Positions 48,325 through 59,985 of a DNA stretch of 64,000 bases are shown piece after piece; position 1 is the first letter of the stretch, and every line of letters begins with the position of its first letter. The translations under genes and the position numbers were made by a program. Under the pieces are notes generated by a model, which made no database searches, was not told where the DNA came from, and saw only the letters and a list, made by a program, of their open reading frames with translations. Source of the stretch: Apteryx mantelli (lineage: Eukaryota > Chordata > Aves > Apterygiformes > Apterygidae); contig NC_089983.1 in NCBI RefSeq assembly GCF_036417845.1, positions 23,589,207 through 23,653,206 on the forward strand, in the 5' to 3' direction.

Positions 48325-48600
48325 CGCTTAACCAGAATTTGAAATCAGTATGCATTTCTGAGCTGTTAAAACTGTATATTTTAAAATCTATTACTGAACT
48401 TTCTTTAAAAAAGATTTTGTACAAAAGTGATAGTTTGCATTTGTAAATTTTATCAGATTTTTTCAAGTTTTCAGTACCACTTTTTTATAACAACTGCATT
48501 GAGTCTTTCTGTTAAATTCTCCCTTTGGAAAGAATTTTCATTGAGAGAGAAGACAAAGTTGCTTATATTTGTGAATAAAGCAGTTAAGATCTCAGTGAAA
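48325..48600 (+). other. CWC22: CWC22 3' UTR
   Basis: Untranslated AT-rich sequence from the stop to the first good poly(A) signal region. The end is inferred from the AATAAA at 48574 and the following GT-rich stretch, not from RNA. Confidence 0.75.
48574..48579 (+). terminator. CWC22: Poly(A) signal AATAAA, likely main
   Basis: The canonical hexamer lies about 250 nt after the stop codon. Cleavage would fall near 48590-48602, just before a GT/T-rich element (GAGTGTTTTTGTC) of the kind that binds CstF. Confidence 0.8.
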
Positions 48601-49046
48601 TGAGTGTTTTTGTCACCTAGTTTTGAGTATTTGTAATTGTTATTTTACAGTCTGAAAAATGTTTGGTTTCAACTTTGCATAATAGTTGATCAAAGATATT
48701 GAGGCTAGTGTGGTATAAAATTTCACATTACAGTATGAATGTTACATGAGAAGTTTTTTAATTTACAGACATCAGCACAAGCACTTCAGACATTCTACAG
48801 TTAATTATATATTATTTTATATCCATAAATATGGAAGCAAGTCTGACCAAAGTTTTCAGAAAATAATACTTCAACTGATTTTTTTCTTCAAAAGTTAAAA
48901 ATTAAAACTGCAATACTGCAGTGTTAAATGTCACATTAGAAAGTGTGTCAACTTGTTCTGTTACTTTTACAATTTAAAAATATCTCAGCATTCTGAACTA
49001 GTTATGTTTGTGATCTTGTAAATGTAGAAAAAAATTTTCAACTATG

Positions 49047-49052
49047 AATAAA
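49047..49052 (+). terminator. Alternative downstream poly(A) signal
   Basis: A second canonical AATAAA. Further copies occur at 49691-49696, 50154-50159 and 50177-50182. In AT-rich DNA some are expected by chance, so use for longer CWC22 3' UTRs is only possible. Confidence 0.35.
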
Positions 49053-52000
49053 AGTCACATAGGTTTAAATTCTAGCTATAAAACTATAAGGATAATATGT
49101 AAGGACCATCTTTTTCAGTATGCAAAAAATAAGCAATAGAAACAAAAGATGCTCAAAAATTTTTTTTATTCACTTTGAGCTATATTGCTTGAAGTGCTCA
49201 AGTTTATTGGAAGCAAAGTTTACCAAAATTTTCATTTGCAGCACTTAATATAGAGCTGTTGTATCTGGATTCATTTGAAATGATTAGCTGAATAATTATT
49301 ATTTGAGTAACAAATCAAAATCAGTGGTCAAGATTCTAAATCTCATTAGTAGGTAAGAAAAATTCTGAAAGTCTTTTGACATAAAGTAGGAAATGGTGTG
49401 AACGTGGTCAGTAGGAAGGATAAAGAGGTGATATTATGCTATCAGTGATCCAATAAGACTGCAGTTTTTTACTTTGCTAAATGAACACAATTGGTGGGCA
49501 TATGAAAACTTACACTTTTAATGTGTAAATCATTATAGAAATTATTTTTGAGCTGTTTTATAACAGAAAATAGGACAATTCCTAAGGAAGTAGACTAGTT
49601 TTGAGTAATTCTTGTCACAGAACATTTTTCTAAGAAAAATGACATTTTTTTTCTGTATTTAACAGAACATATTTCTGCAAGTTTTCATATAATAAAACAT
49701 TTTCAGACAAAAGCATTTTGCATGAAAAATAAATTCATGCTGCTGGAAAAAAAAGCCAAGATTTTCTATCATGCTGTACTGCACAGCTAAAAATGCTTTA
49801 TTTGCATCACAAGGTATGTCTTATTTAAACTGTTGAAGAGTGCTTTTTTTATTGTCCAATGCACTTCTCATTTTTAAAATGATTTGTGCATTTTTGGGAT
49901 CTGTTATAATTCCAGGAAAAGAGTTAATTTTGAAAGAATGCTTTCTATGAAGAATTCTGATGATGATTTTTCTTTGATAGCTGTCTACTAATATTATTCA
50001 AAATGATCTTTACTTCATGACGGTTTAAGTGCACAGACTTACTTAATCTAGTGATATTCCCTTATGATATCATGGGTTTAATAGCATTAATATTATAAAC
50101 CCATAGCTTCAGATATTCTGTATGAGTTTAAAAAGCCTGTTAATTGCAGCTTTAATAAATGGAAATGCATTAAAACAATAAATGTGAAAACATAAGCATC
50201 TTTCATTAAAAAATATAACTCATCTGATCCCTGATGTGTTGATCAGAAAAAGCCAGCTTAAACCACAGCATCTCTGAACTTGTGTGATTTCACACTAGTT
50301 TACAAAAATACTGTGCTGTTTGAGGGGGGAAAAAAGATTAGGACTTCAGCTGGGGCCTTAACTGCATAGGCAATTTGTTTGTTTGGGTTTTTTTTCCCCC
50401 CAGAAATATTAATGGATATTTAATAGAATGACCTTCTTTTAAAAATAGCTGTTATTTTTACCATTACTGCTATCAGCAGTTTAATGTTGGCTCAAAGCAA
50501 TACCACAGTGAGCAGTAGTTCCAGCCTGTGAATTTTAACAGATGTGCGCTCAGAAAAGCGGCTGTGCCAGGCCAAGCCAAAAGCGTGTCCAGCCCGGTTT
50601 CCTTTCTCTGGCAGTGGGCAGCATACAGTGTACATTCCTGCTTTGTAATAGTCTGTTGCTTAGGGACTTCCTGAGCCAGAGGCTCTGTGTGGACCTTGGT
50701 TGAGGAAGACCTTACCCATAAAATGGTCTAATTCTTTAACCCCTTTGAGGGGGGGAGAGGAGGGGTTCTGTAGCATCCTGTGACCAGTTCCAGTATTTTA
50801 ACTGTACAGTGTATGTAAAAGTGTTTCTCTTACAGCTTGACCACTTCCATTTGATATCTTACCATTTGTTTTGTGAAGAGCAGTATATACTTATTTCCTG
50901 TTTGCCATCTCCATCTCACTTGTGATTTTATAGACCTAAATCTCTATTTTCTGCTGTATCTATTCCAGAATTTAAAATTCATCTGTTTGATCTCTCCTTG
51001 TGTGGGATTGCTCCATAGCCCTGGCCATTCCTCCTGCCCTTTTTAGTTCTATTATATCCTTTATAAAGGAAAAGAAAAGCAAAAGAATCAAAATACCATG
51101 TGATATTCAAAATAAGGGTGTTCCAGGGGTTATATAGTGATACAATGGAGTTTGTGTGGGGTTTTTGTTTGTTTTCTCTTCATCTCTCCAGTCTATTTTC
51201 TCGATTGCCATAGAGCTGAGTGATCTACAGAGATTCTGGGATTTCTTTCCTTAGTGGTAATGGTTAACTGAGAACCCTTAAGGGTTCTCACACTTAAAGC
51301 TGTTCCTTCATGTCCCAATTGAAATGAACACAGAAAGCTAAACTTAAACTTAAAATCCTGTCCAGTAAAAGTTGCTGTTCATTGATACTTTCCACAAAAT
51401 CCCTCATAGGAGAGCCATGCAGCAGAAATAAAACGGGCTGTTTTCAAAAGCGGGCATCCTCTGTTCTGTCTTGTTTACAAGTGAAAGTCACAGTTCCAAA
51501 ATACCTGAGCCTGTTTCTGGATGTTTGTTTGCTTCGGTCATTTAGGTTAATAAGATATACTTTTAATTTGTTTATATGTAATTTGAAAGAATGCGTAGGC
51601 TTCTAAAAGTTCACTGATACATCATATTGTAGCTAACAAGGCAAGATGAGCTGTTAAGTACCTAAGGGAGCATTTTCGTCATCCAGCCCAAATAATGTAA
51701 TGCAGACCATCATGCACAGTAATAAAGTGATTCGTGTGTCTAGTCTATAATCTGTACTTGAGCTCTAGGATGCATTTTGGCAAGCTATCGAGTTTTGACT
51801 GAAAGACTTCAAGAAGTGCAGTTTCTATTATCTTAGTTATTTGGCTCAGTTGTTATTTCTGGTCACTTAAAAGTGTGATTGAATTAGCCTAGCTTTACCT
51901 TCCTGCATTTGGATCTGGTTATGACTTTGTTTATAGGTGACTTCTGATAGTAGAAGTCTCTTATGTAGGTACAGCTGGGCCGTGTCCAGGTAACTGCTTG

Positions 52001-53549
52001 ACTGCCTCTTACATAAAATAGGCTGCTTGAGTCTTACTGACCTTGGTCTTGAAATGGAGAAGAGTGAAATGTTATGCCATTGAGGAAATACGTTATTTCA
52101 TTGGCCCTGTAATCAATAATTTATATCATTGGCCTTAATGACATGCTATGAATGGAGGTATATATAGCAATGTAATATTAGGCATCCAAGCCTGGCTCTT
52201 TACTATGTATTTTATGCAAATAATTCACTGAATACAGAACTGTCTTCGAACTTCCAGTTGTGATAAACATTAGCTTGCACAATCCCTCACGATGTTTAAA
52301 ATTCAGGCATTAGTTACTTTCCTGCAGTGCTGCATGTATACTAACAGCCTTTACACATCAAGGTAGAGAACTGCTGGAGAACTTCAGGACTCTAGGTCTG
52401 AACTGGTGTGAACCAAAACGATGTTTGGGAAGGAACTTGTGACACCTATTTCTGATTTTGTATGCTTAAAATTTACCTTTCAAACATGACTGTAACATCA
52501 GAGTCCTAAGATGCAATGAGAGAGGCTGCATCCCTTTTTCCAGGACTTCTTGGTTGAGTCAGCTTCATTGACCATTCTTAAACTACTTTAAATTATCTTT
52601 TAATGTTGAGGAAATGTGCCCAACTATAAGGCTAATTTTTTTAGAGGATCTAAAAAAGCAAGAATCTATTATTATGCCAGCAGAAATAATTGACTCCAGT
52701 TACTCTGATGACTTTCAGAGAACAGGAAAACTTGTACCTCTTTTTTTTTTTTAATTAGAGAAGTTAGTACATTTAAACAAAACTTTCATAAGTCAAAATA
52801 ATTTTTTTTAAGAAATGGTGAAGTCAAAATGCAAAATAAAGGTATTTTAAATTAAAATTGGACATAAAACATTCATTACAAGGTTAAAAGTGGCATAAGC
52901 AAAATATTACTTTATACTTTGGAAAAACTTGAGGTCGCTTCAGAGATGTTCTGCTTTTTATATTTAGTTTTCTCTTACATATTTTCCTCAAGCAAGTCTA
53001 TAATTTGGCTATGACTAGAATCAGGAATTTTCTTTTCTTGTCTACTCCTTATGACTATCATCAGGCATTTTCTTCTAACTGCTAAAAAAGGCAAATTAAA
53101 ACCCTAGTGTGTTGGTAAACCTGTTTGTTAACTGGTAAAACAGATGAGTCCATTAAGAAAAAAAACTGCCAGATTTTGACTGTATTTTTAAACTATGTCC
53201 ATTTTATGTTACCTTTTTCCATTATTTTGTAAAACAAAGTGAGGACCAAAACTTATCATGAGGGACAAATAAGCCACAATGTTCCTTAAAAGAAGGAGGT
53301 GAGGGAAAGAGCAAGAGGTTGGAAGAGGAGGCAAAGCTCCAAGAAACAAGAGAATTTGCCTTTAATTTGGAGTTGCTAGTGGCAAGTGAGGCCAAAGCCT
53401 TTCTCACCAGAGGAGCCACTAACAGAGTTCTGTAGGTGAAATGCTAATTGGTTTTTAGCTTGTTGACTGCTATAATTGCTGCTTAATTACTTAATTGAAA
53501 TGGTCTCCCTCTAAAATTGCTAGGCCCCTTTTTGCTTGGAGTTGTATTT

Positions 53550-53602
53550 AAGCTAATTGGAAATACTCCCATTGATTTAAAAGGGAGAGAAATAAGGCCT
53601 TT
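53550..53602. repeat. Probable ancient CR1-type 3' end
   Basis: GGAAATACTCCCATTGATTT, then AAAGGGAGAGAAATAAGGCC. This resembles the palindromic CTCCCATTGACTTCAATGGGAG...GGCC end of old amniote CR1 families, as I recall it. It is diverged, and the limits are approximate. Confidence 0.45.
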
Positions 53603-55189
53603 CATCTGGTTGCTTGCAGTGGCTGCTTCTCCTACATTGACTATATTTGTGTTGGTCAGTGTTCTTACTCTTATTAGGCTTTTCCTCATTTTCTCCTACT
53701 CTGGTTATAGTTTTTTCCTGTAATTTGTGTGGCCTATTTCTAGAGCTTCTGGGTTTTGTTGCCCCTTTCTCTATCACATGCAGTGTTAGCCATTTAGAAA
53801 AGTATGAAGTCAAAATTGTACACCAAAAATTGACTATGTGTCACACTTACAATGCATCAAAAAAAATTTTTAAAGGATTATTTGGCTGAGGAGTGTGTGT
53901 GTAGGCACACAGCAAAGAACAGGTACGTAGCGGGTTTCTTATGTTCTCCTCCTCACCTTGGAATAGTGAGTTATGGGGCAACTGGAAGTTTGTTGAGGTT
54001 AGTCGGTATTATGTTTATAAGCATTTCTTTCAGGTTGTCTTTGTGTTGCAATATCACCTTTGCTAGGAAGAAGCGTTGCTGGAGTTTCATAGGTTTCTGA
54101 AGTGAGGTAAAGAGGTGGTTGAAATGTCTCGTGAATGCTCGCTCATCCTCTCAGAGGAGCCATGTTGGCACTGGCAACTGCAGAAAAAGTAAAGAGGGGC
54201 AAATATGTAGTGAGGAGTTGGGTGTCTGTGTGCCTTGTGCCTGTAGGGAACCACAGGGGTTGGGATATCTCACTGGCAGACTACGAAATCAGCCCGAGAG
54301 GAGGGAGATGTATCCGCCTATCCCCTCTCTGGTTGTCCCTTACCACCCAGGTTCAGAGCTGGGCACCTTCTGCTGGTGTCCTTTTTGGTGATCATTGCTG
54401 CAGCCACGTTTTCAAGCAGGTTAAACGGTAGGTCTGGTTGTTGTTGAGTGCAGAGGGGTTTCACAGTGGCTAGCTTGAGCCCTGTGAGCCTAACCCACCT
54501 TGGCTGCGGTGCGGGTAGCAGACAAAGAAAACCTCTGCTGCACATCGTAGCCTGGAAGAGCCTCTTGATTACGGTGAGAGCCTCAAGGGAAGAGCTTCAT
54601 TACACCAAGGTTAGCTTTTGCAGCTACCTTTCTCCTTTCTTCCCCTCTCTACTCGCAGGTTCTCACTCACAGGGGGATGCGTCTTCTGTGTTGTGAAAAG
54701 CGTCCCAATTTTTCATTTGGTAAGCTAGAGACACACGGAGGAGAAGTATCTGAATATAATTAAAGAAGTTGAAATTTTCTCTGGAAAAGTAATTGAGGCC
54801 AGTGGTAGTGAAGGGAGAAAATTCCCCCAGTTCTTGAGTGTTTGCAGTTAGGTGACTGGCAGCAGCCTCCCCCCCCCCCTCCTTCTCCTCCCTCCGTTCC
54901 AGTCTTGGTGAGAATGGCATGCTCTTATGGTGACCCGACAGTGCAGGGGGTGGGAAACACATTTCTCCAAGGAAATACGTGAGAACGGATTTCTCTAAAA
55001 CTATTCTCCTCTCCCCATCTTCCATGAGTTCCTCAAAAAGGAGGAGATGTCACCTCTTTCTGTTCCCACTTAAAAATGGCATCTCACCCCAAGTCTGGTA
55101 TAAGCACACCATGATGAGTTGTTTTAAGTAGCTGATAGAGTTTCATATGGCCCTGCCTGCTGTTGCCATAGACGTCAGTACCAGCACAC

Positions 55190-55720
55190 GTCCCGCGCAA
55201 ACGTGTTCGCGGGGTGCTCGCTCGCCCGGTGCCGCTGCCCGCTGCCTGCTGCCCGGGCCGTCCCCCATGCCGGGCTCTCACACCTGCGGGCCGGGGTCGC
55301 TGCTCATGCCGGTGGCCCCGAATGAACAAACTGCTGCTCGCGTCCACAGCTGGCGCTGGCCAGGGCAACGCTGGGGGCCGGCCGACCTTGCTGGGGGCCT
55401 CTCCGGTGTCACCGTGCCTGCTGGGAAGGTCGTCGCTGCCAGCCCACCCCTAAGGACTCCAGGGCCTGCGTCACGAAGCCTGTTGTTTCACGTCCTTAGG
55501 ATAGCCCGCCTAACCTGGCCTGAGGCGGACCAGCACGTCTGAACAAGCGAAGCAAGGAGAAGCCCTCAGGAAGGGGCGATGTCGGGCTGGAGAGGCCAAT
55601 GCTGTGCTCAGCGGCGCGGCTGGGCGCCGGCCTGGCTCAGCACCGGCCGCCTGCCTGCGTCCTCGGCTCCTCTGCCTGCTTCGGAGAGCCACCCGGGGAT
55701 AACGGACCTCACTTCTACAG
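55190..55720. promoter_or_regulatory. GC-rich, CpG-containing island, gene unknown
   Basis: About 530 bp of high G+C with repeated CG dinucleotides, sharply distinct from the AT-rich flanks. Open frames through it lack family features and are not called. It could be an alternative promoter of a neighbouring gene (ZNF385B by human synteny), a lncRNA promoter or a GC-rich exon. Confidence 0.5.
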
Positions 55721-58700
55721 CGGGCGTTAAGCACGTTAATCTGGGGGCTGAAATAGCCAATTTAAAACTTTCTCGATGCATTAGATCATATTACGCTCGG
55801 GTGTAGGCAGCCTTTGTGGCTTCGTGTGAGGAAGGAATACGTAAGTGACAACGAGCTAGAATAGGGGACACGCTTTTAACGAATATGCTGCTTTTGTTCC
55901 GGCCCTGGGGCTGGATGTCTGGTTTGTAGGCAGTCACGCTTTGATTAGGCTCACAGGGGCACCTTCTCCTTGTGATACGTGCTTTGTTATGAGTTACCAG
56001 AGGTGAAACACAAAAGTGCTTAAGAAGAAATTGAAGCAAAGTGACTTACTTGATCAGTGATTGAAATGAGAAACTGAAAATACACATTTGGAAAAAAAAG
56101 ATGCCCCTTTGCAGCTCTGTTCCTTCCTGTTCTCTCTTCCCTGTACAGAAAAAAACCCTTGTTATAAGTCTTTGAAGAGGAGAGGTGGTGCGCCCGCCTG
56201 GTTTGATCACTCTACCTGTTTGAATCAGCAGTTCTTTGAGACGTTATTCACATGTGCTTCACAAGCCGCCGTTTCCTCCTCTCTTGCTCAGTATGCTTGC
56301 ATGGTTTTGGCTGCTGCAAGGGAAGCGTGAGGATCGGTTAATTGTAAAACCCACTGTGGGAAAAGACACAGCCTCTGTTCCTTAGGGAACGACAGGCGAA
56401 ATGCCTCCCTATACATATGTGGTCTATTTGTTTCATTTTGCAAAGTCTTCATCTCTTTCATGTCATTTTTAGCTCTCTATTGATAGAAAGGCAGGCATAT
56501 TGGAAAAGCATATTTTAGTTTTCCACATATGTATAAACACACACTTAACACCTGCATACAAAGTTGTCTATTTGCATTCTGTTTGTAAGTAACAGTTTAA
56601 GATTAATTGTACGTGTAAACTGAGATAGTTCACTGGAGTAAATTTATTTCATCTATTTTAACTCTGTAACATGCTTCATCACTGTTCTATCTGAACAGCT
56701 CCCAAACATTATGTTTCATCTATACCCTGCTGAACAATACAAAATATTCATGTTCTTAATGTTGTGAAGTCCAGCTGGAAAAAAAAAGGACATGGTACAT
56801 TAACTGAGGTTTTGTTGTGATGTGTGGTGCAATATAATGCCACCAAAGTGGAAAATCGTACATTTTTTATAGTCCTAATGACAGGCACTTCACGAGGTGC
56901 GATTACAGATACCAGCATTGTTACTATGTATTTTGGGGTCACAATCTGACATTTTATATATAGACAATTATACTTTCCTTTCCAGGAGCAACTTAAGTTT
57001 AAACTTAACTGGAACAGCGTGCCTGTCCAAAAGAGACTCTCCTCCTCATCCCAGTGGAAGAGGGGTGGCCCATCCTGTAGCCTGCATGACTCTGATTACA
57101 AATGTGGTAAGATGTAATGACTATTTTTCAGTGCAGAGGGTAGAAACCCATAACTCGAAGTCTACCTCATTTTGGGTGCATATATAATCAAAAACCTTCT
57201 CCATCTCACAGTATTTATAGGAAGGCTTTATTTCCATAATTGCAGTTACTGCAGTTTATAAAGAAAATACAGTATAAAGACCAATCATTTTAATGATCTG
57301 AATATCACATTCCAGTCGAAGGAGACACAATTTCAAGGTCAGTTGCGTGGTAGTTGTCATCAATCTGTGAAATTATCATTCTGAATGACAAGTTTAATTT
57401 GCACTTTAACCCTAGTGTTAGCTTAAACTCCATCTCCTTTCTTTTTCCTGATAACTCCAGTCTCTTCTTTTTTCTGTTAAGACCATCATAACCTTTATAT
57501 GAAAAGAAATTAGAGGGAGAGAAAATTCATATCTCCAGAAGGCTCCTTTTATTTTTCTTAACAAGCTTTCTACTCCACCCCATTGTTCTGAATTACATGT
57601 GAAATATTCAGTTCATTATCAGTCAGTGTTTCAGGAGAAGATGCCACAAATCTTGCAGACTATTATTATGGAATCATCTACAACATTAAAAGGAAAAAGC
57701 TATAATCTATTTTAAATGTGTTGTTTTCATTTTCATTGAATGTCTCTCCTGTTATGAGATAGGGTAAGAAGTACTCATTTTCTCTTCCTTATACTGTTCA
57801 TTATTGACAGTGTCCAGTGGTAAGTCCTTTTCTATTAATTATTTCTGTAAACACTTTTTCACAATTTCTCTTCAGAAAGAAAACCTTCAAAGCCTATAAT
57901 CATTTTTATTCTCTCTCCTTTCTTTCTCATTCTGTCCTTTGTGATGCTACTGCATATTTTGGGGCTATCAGACATAGCATTCCAGTTAATGGGACTATGC
58001 TGCTAATTTTCAAAATTACACTGTATTTTCAGTATTATTTTTTGCTTTATGCATTGAAACAGTCTGTGTGTTTATTTGCTTTTTGACAGCCACTGCATAT
58101 TGATTGGAGATATTCTTTAAGTTGTCCACCGTGATGCTCAGGTCTTTCTTCCACGCTTGGTACCCCAAAACTTGTATGAATAATTCACAAGCTTTCTTCT
58201 AATGTGCATTACCATCTTCCTGTCAGCAATGACTTCCATCTGTCTTTGTGTTGTCCTTTCAACTAATTGAGATTCTTTACTTTTCTAACACTTTCTCATG
58301 ATCACAGTAACCTAAACGACTGCTAACTGTGTTACATAACGCTAGAACCTAGTTTGGGGACTATTTCACTATTAACCTTTTGCCATACTGCATACTGACC
58401 ATGTCTTTATATGCTTTGTATTCTAGCACCGTGTTTCAAAATCACACTTCATCTCTTACCTCACAACTGATAATTTCTTTAATAGCCTCTTGTGCAGGAC
58501 TTATTAAAGGTTTTTTGAAAGTCCAGATAAATTACATTATTCCAGATAGGTTTCTCTGTATATCTTTTGTAGGATCTTGTGATTTTAATTACAGATAAAT
58601 TAATAATTTTATTATTACCGAATATTTATCATATAACTAAATATGAGCACAATAAGTCCCCCAAAGACCTTTAATACAATTTGTACAACTGGCAACTTGA

Positions 58701-59436
58701 ATTAAAGGCATTTAAAAGTAGGAGAAAAGATGAAAATGTTTCCAAGGTGTTAATTCAAAGAATTTAATTTCAAGTAAATTTTAAAAAAGTATTTAAAGGC
58801 AAAGGTATTAAAAAGGAATAAGATAAAGAGACTGGTTGTGGAAAATCTCCCATGTTTGGGCTATAGGTGGTTGAACAGCTTTGTTTGAAACCACTTCATG
58901 AACAGCTAGAGTTTAATTTGTTTCATACCAAGGAGCAAAATAAATAGCCAAAAAATATATTTTACATAATGAAAACCCTCTTAATCCCTTGACCTGTTTA
59001 GTTCAATCCCAAGTAGGCATGTGAGGGGGAATGCGTATTTGCAGAGCCACTGCGTCCCTGCCTCCCTGCAGAAGGTGAATGAAAATGCTGGAGGACGTTT
59101 GAAGAGAGCAGGGAGGGGACGGCAGCCGAGGGACAGACTGCGGGAGGGGAGGATGGAGGGACGGACCCTGTGCTGGAGCCCCCAGCACAGGGCCATGGGG
59201 CTGGTGTCCTCCTGGGAGCCTGGCTGAGACCCGGCTTGGACAAACAGCCTCGATCACACGGGAACCATGACTGGCAACTGATGTTATTTTATACAGAGAA
59301 ATGAGAGAATCTTTGGGGTTATAAGCACCATTATTGCAGAAGACACTGCACACAAGAGGCTATATTTAGCTCCTGTCAAAACCAGAAACCACAGGAATTG
59401 CCTTTTTTACCCTCTCTCTCTCTCCTCTCCACCTCA

Positions 59437-59450
59437 TACACACACACACA
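59437..59450 (+). repeat. Short (AC)n microsatellite
   Basis: About seven AC/CA units following a CTCT-rich stretch (59410-59430). Short and probably of no function. Confidence 0.7.
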
Positions 59451-59944
59451 TCGGCTTTTCACATACAGGCGGTGCCAGAAAAGCTCTGAGCTGAACCGCT
59501 GGGGCAGGTTGTGCAGCCCGGCTCTGGTCCACAGAGCCCTCTCGCTCCCACCTCCACGTAGGTCTACAAGCAAGCTTCCTCACCCTGCCGTATATTCTTT
59601 TGAGGGCCCAATGTTACTGATCCGTCTTGAAAAAGGGTTGTACTTTACAGCACAAAACAGCAAAACACCCTGTGATTAACTTTCAGATCCGAGTGGTGTA
59701 GCTAGGACAGCACTCGGGAAACTTGTTCCGAGTCCCAAGAGACCGGTGTTGTCCCTAAAGAAATACTCTGTAACACCAGGAGGAGAGGTGGGCAGGTCCC
59801 CCAGTTTTCAGCAGTTCTGCTTGTAGAAGTGGGTAGGAAGGAGAAAAATGTTTGACAGCTTCCCTTGCCTCTGCAGAGCTCTCTGGAGCCTGTGGTGGTG
59901 GTGGGGTTAAGCATATGTTTTTCAGTCAGGACGGACTGCCCTGG

Positions 59945-59985
59945 TGCCAGATTCACACAGCAACTCCATTAACTTTAATGAGCTG
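59945..59985. repeat. Probable ancient CR1-type remnant
   Basis: CAGCAACTCCATTAACTTTA followed by ATGAGCTG resembles the CTCCATTGACTTCAATG core of old CR1 3' ends. Short and diverged. Confidence 0.35.

Noticed and set aside
47939-48466. 175-codon - strand frame over the last CWC22 exon
   Set aside because: It is the antisense shadow of a purine-rich, Arg/Lys/Glu-coding exon.
54119-55542. Cluster of 75-131-codon frames near the second GC-rich island
   Set aside because: No domain, signal or coherent exon chain. The composition alone explains the open length.
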